From the NCBI GenBank assembly GCA_903952885.1, contig CAJBHE010000148.1:1-8372 (forward strand): DNA of 8,372 bases, in the 5' to 3' direction. A model generated the notes under the pieces. It was not told the DNA's origin and searched no databases. It saw only the letters and a list, made by a program, of their open reading frames with translations. The DNA comes from an uncultured Burkholderiales bacterium. GTDB taxonomy: Bacteria > Pseudomonadota > Gammaproteobacteria > Burkholderiales > Burkholderiaceae_C. This document shows, piece by piece, positions 6,348 through 8,372 of this stretch (position 1 is its first letter; each line of letters begins with the position of its first letter). Made by a program: the position numbers and the translations under genes.

Positions 6348-6667
6348 GCTTTGTCTCCTGCGGATGCTTTAACGGGTTTGTCTTTTTTGCGGAACATTTC
6401 CAGCATGCGGCGCGTGACCATGAAGCCACCAAACACGTTGACCGCAGCGAGTGCCACAGACAACACACCCATGGTTTTACCCAGGGTGGTTTCGGTCATC
6501 GCAGCCGCCAACATGGCGCCCACAATGACGATGGCCGAGATGGCATTGGTCACTGCCATCAGTGGCGTGTGCAAAGCGGGCGTAACGGTCCAAACCACGT
6601 GGTAGCCCACGTAGATGGCCAACACAAAAATAATCAGGTTGACGAGGGTGGGGGAGACTGCATCCAT
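6344..6667 (-). CDS. pntAB: NAD(P) transhydrogenase subunit alpha, membrane part
   Basis: This 107-residue inner-membrane protein matches the short membrane segment that is fused to the C-terminus of PntA in E. coli but is a separate gene in many alphaproteobacteria and betaproteobacteria. Three hydrophobic spans are visible: LVNLIIFVLAIYVGYHVVW (8-26), AISAIVIVGAMLAAAM (42-57) and GVLSVALAAVNVFGGFMV (67-84). A basic tail with RKKDK follows. With PntB it forms the proton channel (domain II). The ATG at 6667 has GAGGAA at 6676-6681 as ribosome site; an upstream extension in the same frame (19 residues, arginine-rich) overlaps pntAA and is not supported. It lies 17 bases after pntAA and overlaps pntB by four bases, which suggests coupled synthesis of the two membrane subunits. 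Confidence 0.95.
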   Translation of the reverse strand: MDAVSPTLVNLIIFVLAIYVGYHVVWTVTPALHTPLMAVTNAISAIVIVGAMLAAAMTETTLGKTMGVLSVALAAVNVFGGFMVTRRMLEMFRKKDKPVKASAGDKA

Positions 6668-6684
6668 GTTGTGTATTCCTCGTT

Positions 6685-7821
6685 TTATTTCTTCACCACC
6701 GCGCCGTCGCGGGTGACTAGGCAAGCGGCCACGATATCGTCTTCAAGGTCGAGGTGCAAAGCACCTTCTTTGTTGATGACCAGCTTCAAAAAGTCCAGCA
6801 CGTTACGTGCGTAAAGGGCGCTCGCATCAGCGGCCACCAAGGAGGGCAAGTTGGTCTCGCCCACCAGCGTCACGCCGTGCTTGATGACGGTCTTGCCAGC
6901 TTCGGTCAGCGGGCAGTTGCCGCCTACACCATCGGCGCCTTTGCCAGCAGCAATGTCGATGATGACGGCACCTGGCTTCATGGCCTTGACCATGTCTTCG
7001 GTCACCAGCACAGGGGCTGCGCGGCCTGGGATGAGTGCCGTGGTGATGACGATGTCGGCCAAAGCCACGCGCTTAGCCACCTCCACCTTTTGGCGATCCA
7101 GCCAGCTTTGTGGCATGGGGCGAGCGTAACCGCCCAGGCCTTCGGCAGCGTCCTTTTCGTCTTGGCTCTCGAACGGCACGTCGATGAACTTGGCGCCGAG
7201 TGACTCGACTTGTTCTTTCACACTGGGGCGCACGTCGGTGGCCTCAATCACGGCACCCAAACGTTTGGCCGTGGCAATGGCTTGCAAGCCCGCCACGCCC
7301 ACACCCAGAATGACCACGCGAGCGGCCTTCACCGTGCCCGCAGCGGTCATGAGCATGGGAAAGAAGCGTTGGTATTTGTCTGCAGCCAGCATGACCGCTT
7401 TGTAGCCCGCGATGTTGGCCTGAGAGGACAACACGTCCATGCTTTGGGCGCGGGTAGTACGAGGCGCGGCTTCAAGGGCAAAGCCCGTCGCGCCTGCTGC
7501 GGCCAAGCGCTGCAAGCCCTCTGCATTGAAGGGCTCCAACATGCCAATGACCGTGCTGCCCGATTTGATGAACGATGCCTCAGCAGCTTCGGGGGCGCGA
7601 ACTTTGAGCACCAAGTCTGATGACCAAGCACCCGCAGCGTCTACGATGTGTGCGCCAACCGCTTCATAAGCCGCATCTGGCAGGCTGGCAGCAACACCAG
7701 CACCTGCTTGCACACGCACGGTATGGCCTTGTGAAATTAGTTTTTTGGCCGTTTCAGGCGTCACGGCTACACGAGCCTCTCCTGACGTTGTTTCGGCGGG
7801 AATACCCATCGTGAGTGACAT
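6685..7821 (-). CDS. pntAA: NAD(P) transhydrogenase subunit alpha, NAD(H)-binding part
   Basis: PntAA is domain I of the three-subunit transhydrogenase. It sits on the cytoplasmic side and passes hydride from NADH to NADP+ bound by PntB. The 378-residue protein has the alanine dehydrogenase/PNT N-terminal fold, starting MGIPAETTSGEARVAVTPE (5-23). The active-site stretch TRAQSMDVLSSQANIAGY (123-140) includes Arg124, Asp129 and Gln134. The Rossmann fingerprint ILGVGVAGLQAIATAKRLGA is at 171-190, followed by ATDVRP (194-199), TTALIPGRAAP (260-270) and the GNCPLTEAG region (301-309). Length matches the split-type PntAA (about 380) and not the roughly 510-residue fused PntA of E. coli. The ATG at 7821 has an AAGG ribosome site about ten bases upstream; the ATG at 7809 has none. 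It is the first gene of the pntAA-pntAB-pntB operon. Confidence 0.96.
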   Translation of the reverse strand: MSLTMGIPAETTSGEARVAVTPETAKKLISQGHTVRVQAGAGVAASLPDAAYEAVGAHIVDAAGAWSSDLVLKVRAPEAAEASFIKSGSTVIGMLEPFNAEGLQRLAAAGATGFALEAAPRTTRAQSMDVLSSQANIAGYKAVMLAADKYQRFFPMLMTAAGTVKAARVVILGVGVAGLQAIATAKRLGAVIEATDVRPSVKEQVESLGAKFIDVPFESQDEKDAAEGLGGYARPMPQSWLDRQKVEVAKRVALADIVITTALIPGRAAPVLVTEDMVKAMKPGAVIIDIAAGKGADGVGGNCPLTEAGKTVIKHGVTLVGETNLPSLVAADASALYARNVLDFLKLVINKEGALHLDLEDDIVAACLVTRDGAVVKK

Positions 7822-7867
7822 TCGACTTCTACCTTTTTTGATGAATGCTTCAGCTGATCAAGCTTGA

Positions 7868-7873
7868 ACTATA
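7868..7873 (-). promoter_or_regulatory. Possible -10 box for the pnt operon
   Basis: TATAGT on the minus strand matches TATAAT at five of six positions and lies about 47 bases before the pntAA ATG, in an AT-rich patch. No good -35 box stands at 16-18 bases upstream, so an activator or another promoter may be needed. The whole rpe-pntAA gap (7822-7962) shows no gene and no convincing terminator for rpe, so read-through from rpe is also possible. Confidence 0.35.
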
Positions 7874-7962
7874 AATAACTGCGACATTAAACCTTATTAC
7901 GCCATGGCCGACCAGTTTGGTTAACCCTTGCCGCGGCTTCAGGCGCAAAGCACGTCTGAGGT

Positions 7963-8372
7963 TTAAGCCAAAGCCAACCGCATTTGGTCCACCACGGCCT
8001 TGTAATCGGGCTTACCGAAAATAGCACTGCCCGCCACAAAGGTGTCTGCGCCAGCATCGGCCACTTGACGGATATTGTCAGGCTTGATGCCGCCGTCCAC
8101 TTCAAGGCGGATGTCTTTGCCGCTGCGCTCAATCCATTGGCGGGCCAGTTCGACTTTTCGCAAAGCGGAGTCAATGAAGCTTTGGCCGCCAAAACCAGGG
8201 TTGACACTCATGATGAGGATGAGGTCAATCTCGTCAATCGTCCACTCCAATACATCCAGAGACTCGGCGGGGTTGAACACCAAGCCCGCTTTCACACCTT
8301 TGCTTTTGATGGCCTGCACGCTGCGGTGCACATGGGCACTGGCGTCAGGATGAAACCTGATCAGGTCTGCAC
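7963..8372 (-). CDS. rpe: Ribulose-phosphate 3-epimerase, partial (N-terminus outside window)
   Basis: Rpe interconverts ribulose 5-phosphate and xylulose 5-phosphate in the pentose phosphate and Calvin cycles, as a cytoplasmic metal-dependent TIM-barrel enzyme. The C-terminal 135 residues are present, starting ADLIRFHPDASAHVHRS and running off the right edge of the window; about 90 residues are missing. Seen in order are GLVFNPAESL, the signature MSVNPGFGGQSFI with the active-site loop, EVDGGI carrying the conserved metal-binding Asp, and GSAIFG, the phosphate-binding end of the barrel. The stop is TAA at 7963-7965. A GTG at 8331 (valine before HRSVQ) is internal and is not the start. The gene is usually next to gph and trpE in related bacteria; here the pnt operon stands between. 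Confidence 0.95.
   Translation of the reverse strand, partial: ADLIRFHPDASAHVHRSVQAIKSKGVKAGLVFNPAESLDVLEWTIDEIDLILIMSVNPGFGGQSFIDSALRKVELARQWIERSGKDIRLEVDGGIKPDNIRQVADAGADTFVAGSAIFGKPDYKAVVDQMRLALA

Noticed and set aside
7921..7955. Possible rpe terminator (GCCGCGGC palindrome, CTTTGC/GCAAGG pairing)
   Set aside because: The stem is interrupted and followed by GTTAACC with no T-run, so it was not called.
7887..8207. Minus-strand 106-codon frame overlapping the rpe end
   Set aside because: It lies in another frame of rpe, shows no motif, and its tail only crosses the intergenic gap.

Overview
The window looks like chromosomal core metabolism from a betaproteobacterium, most likely Burkholderiales of the Comamonadaceae type. 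This rests on protein flavour and on the linkage of rpe, gph and trpEGDC, and it is an inference because no marker gene is present. Every supported gene lies on the minus strand, so transcription runs from the right end of the window to the left. No mobile element, tRNA, rRNA or CRISPR array is visible.

In transcription order: (1) rpe, ribulose-phosphate 3-epimerase, of which only the C-terminal 135 residues are inside the window; (2) a 141-base gap with a possible promoter; (3) a complete proton-translocating transhydrogenase set, pntAA, pntAB and pntB, tightly spaced and closed by a clear intrinsic terminator; (4) gph, a HAD-family phosphoglycolate phosphatase; (5) a 214-base leader region with a well-formed promoter and a small unannotated leader peptide (trpL) carrying a Trp-Pro-Trp block; (6) trpE, trpG, trpD and the first 217 residues of trpC, the early tryptophan pathway from chorismate to indole-glycerol phosphate.

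The genes share a loose metabolic theme. Rpe and Gph handle pentose phosphates and 2-phosphoglycolate. The Pnt complex makes NADPH from NADH using the proton gradient. The trp genes use chorismate, glutamine and PRPP, the last of which derives from the pentose phosphate pathway. Both ATGA stop/start overlaps (trpE-trpG and pntAB-pntB) join genes whose products work together.

The most interesting part is the gph-trpE interval. A TTGACC-17-GATAAA promoter places the expected transcript start at or within about 3 nt of the trpL ATG, so trpL may be a leaderless leader peptide. The Trp codons of trpL can form 11 consecutive pairs (two of them G-U) with a segment ending two bases before the trpE Shine-Dalgarno site. 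No hairpin followed by a U-run is visible in the leader. Together these suggest tryptophan attenuation that may act on trpE translation instead of, or in addition to, transcription termination.
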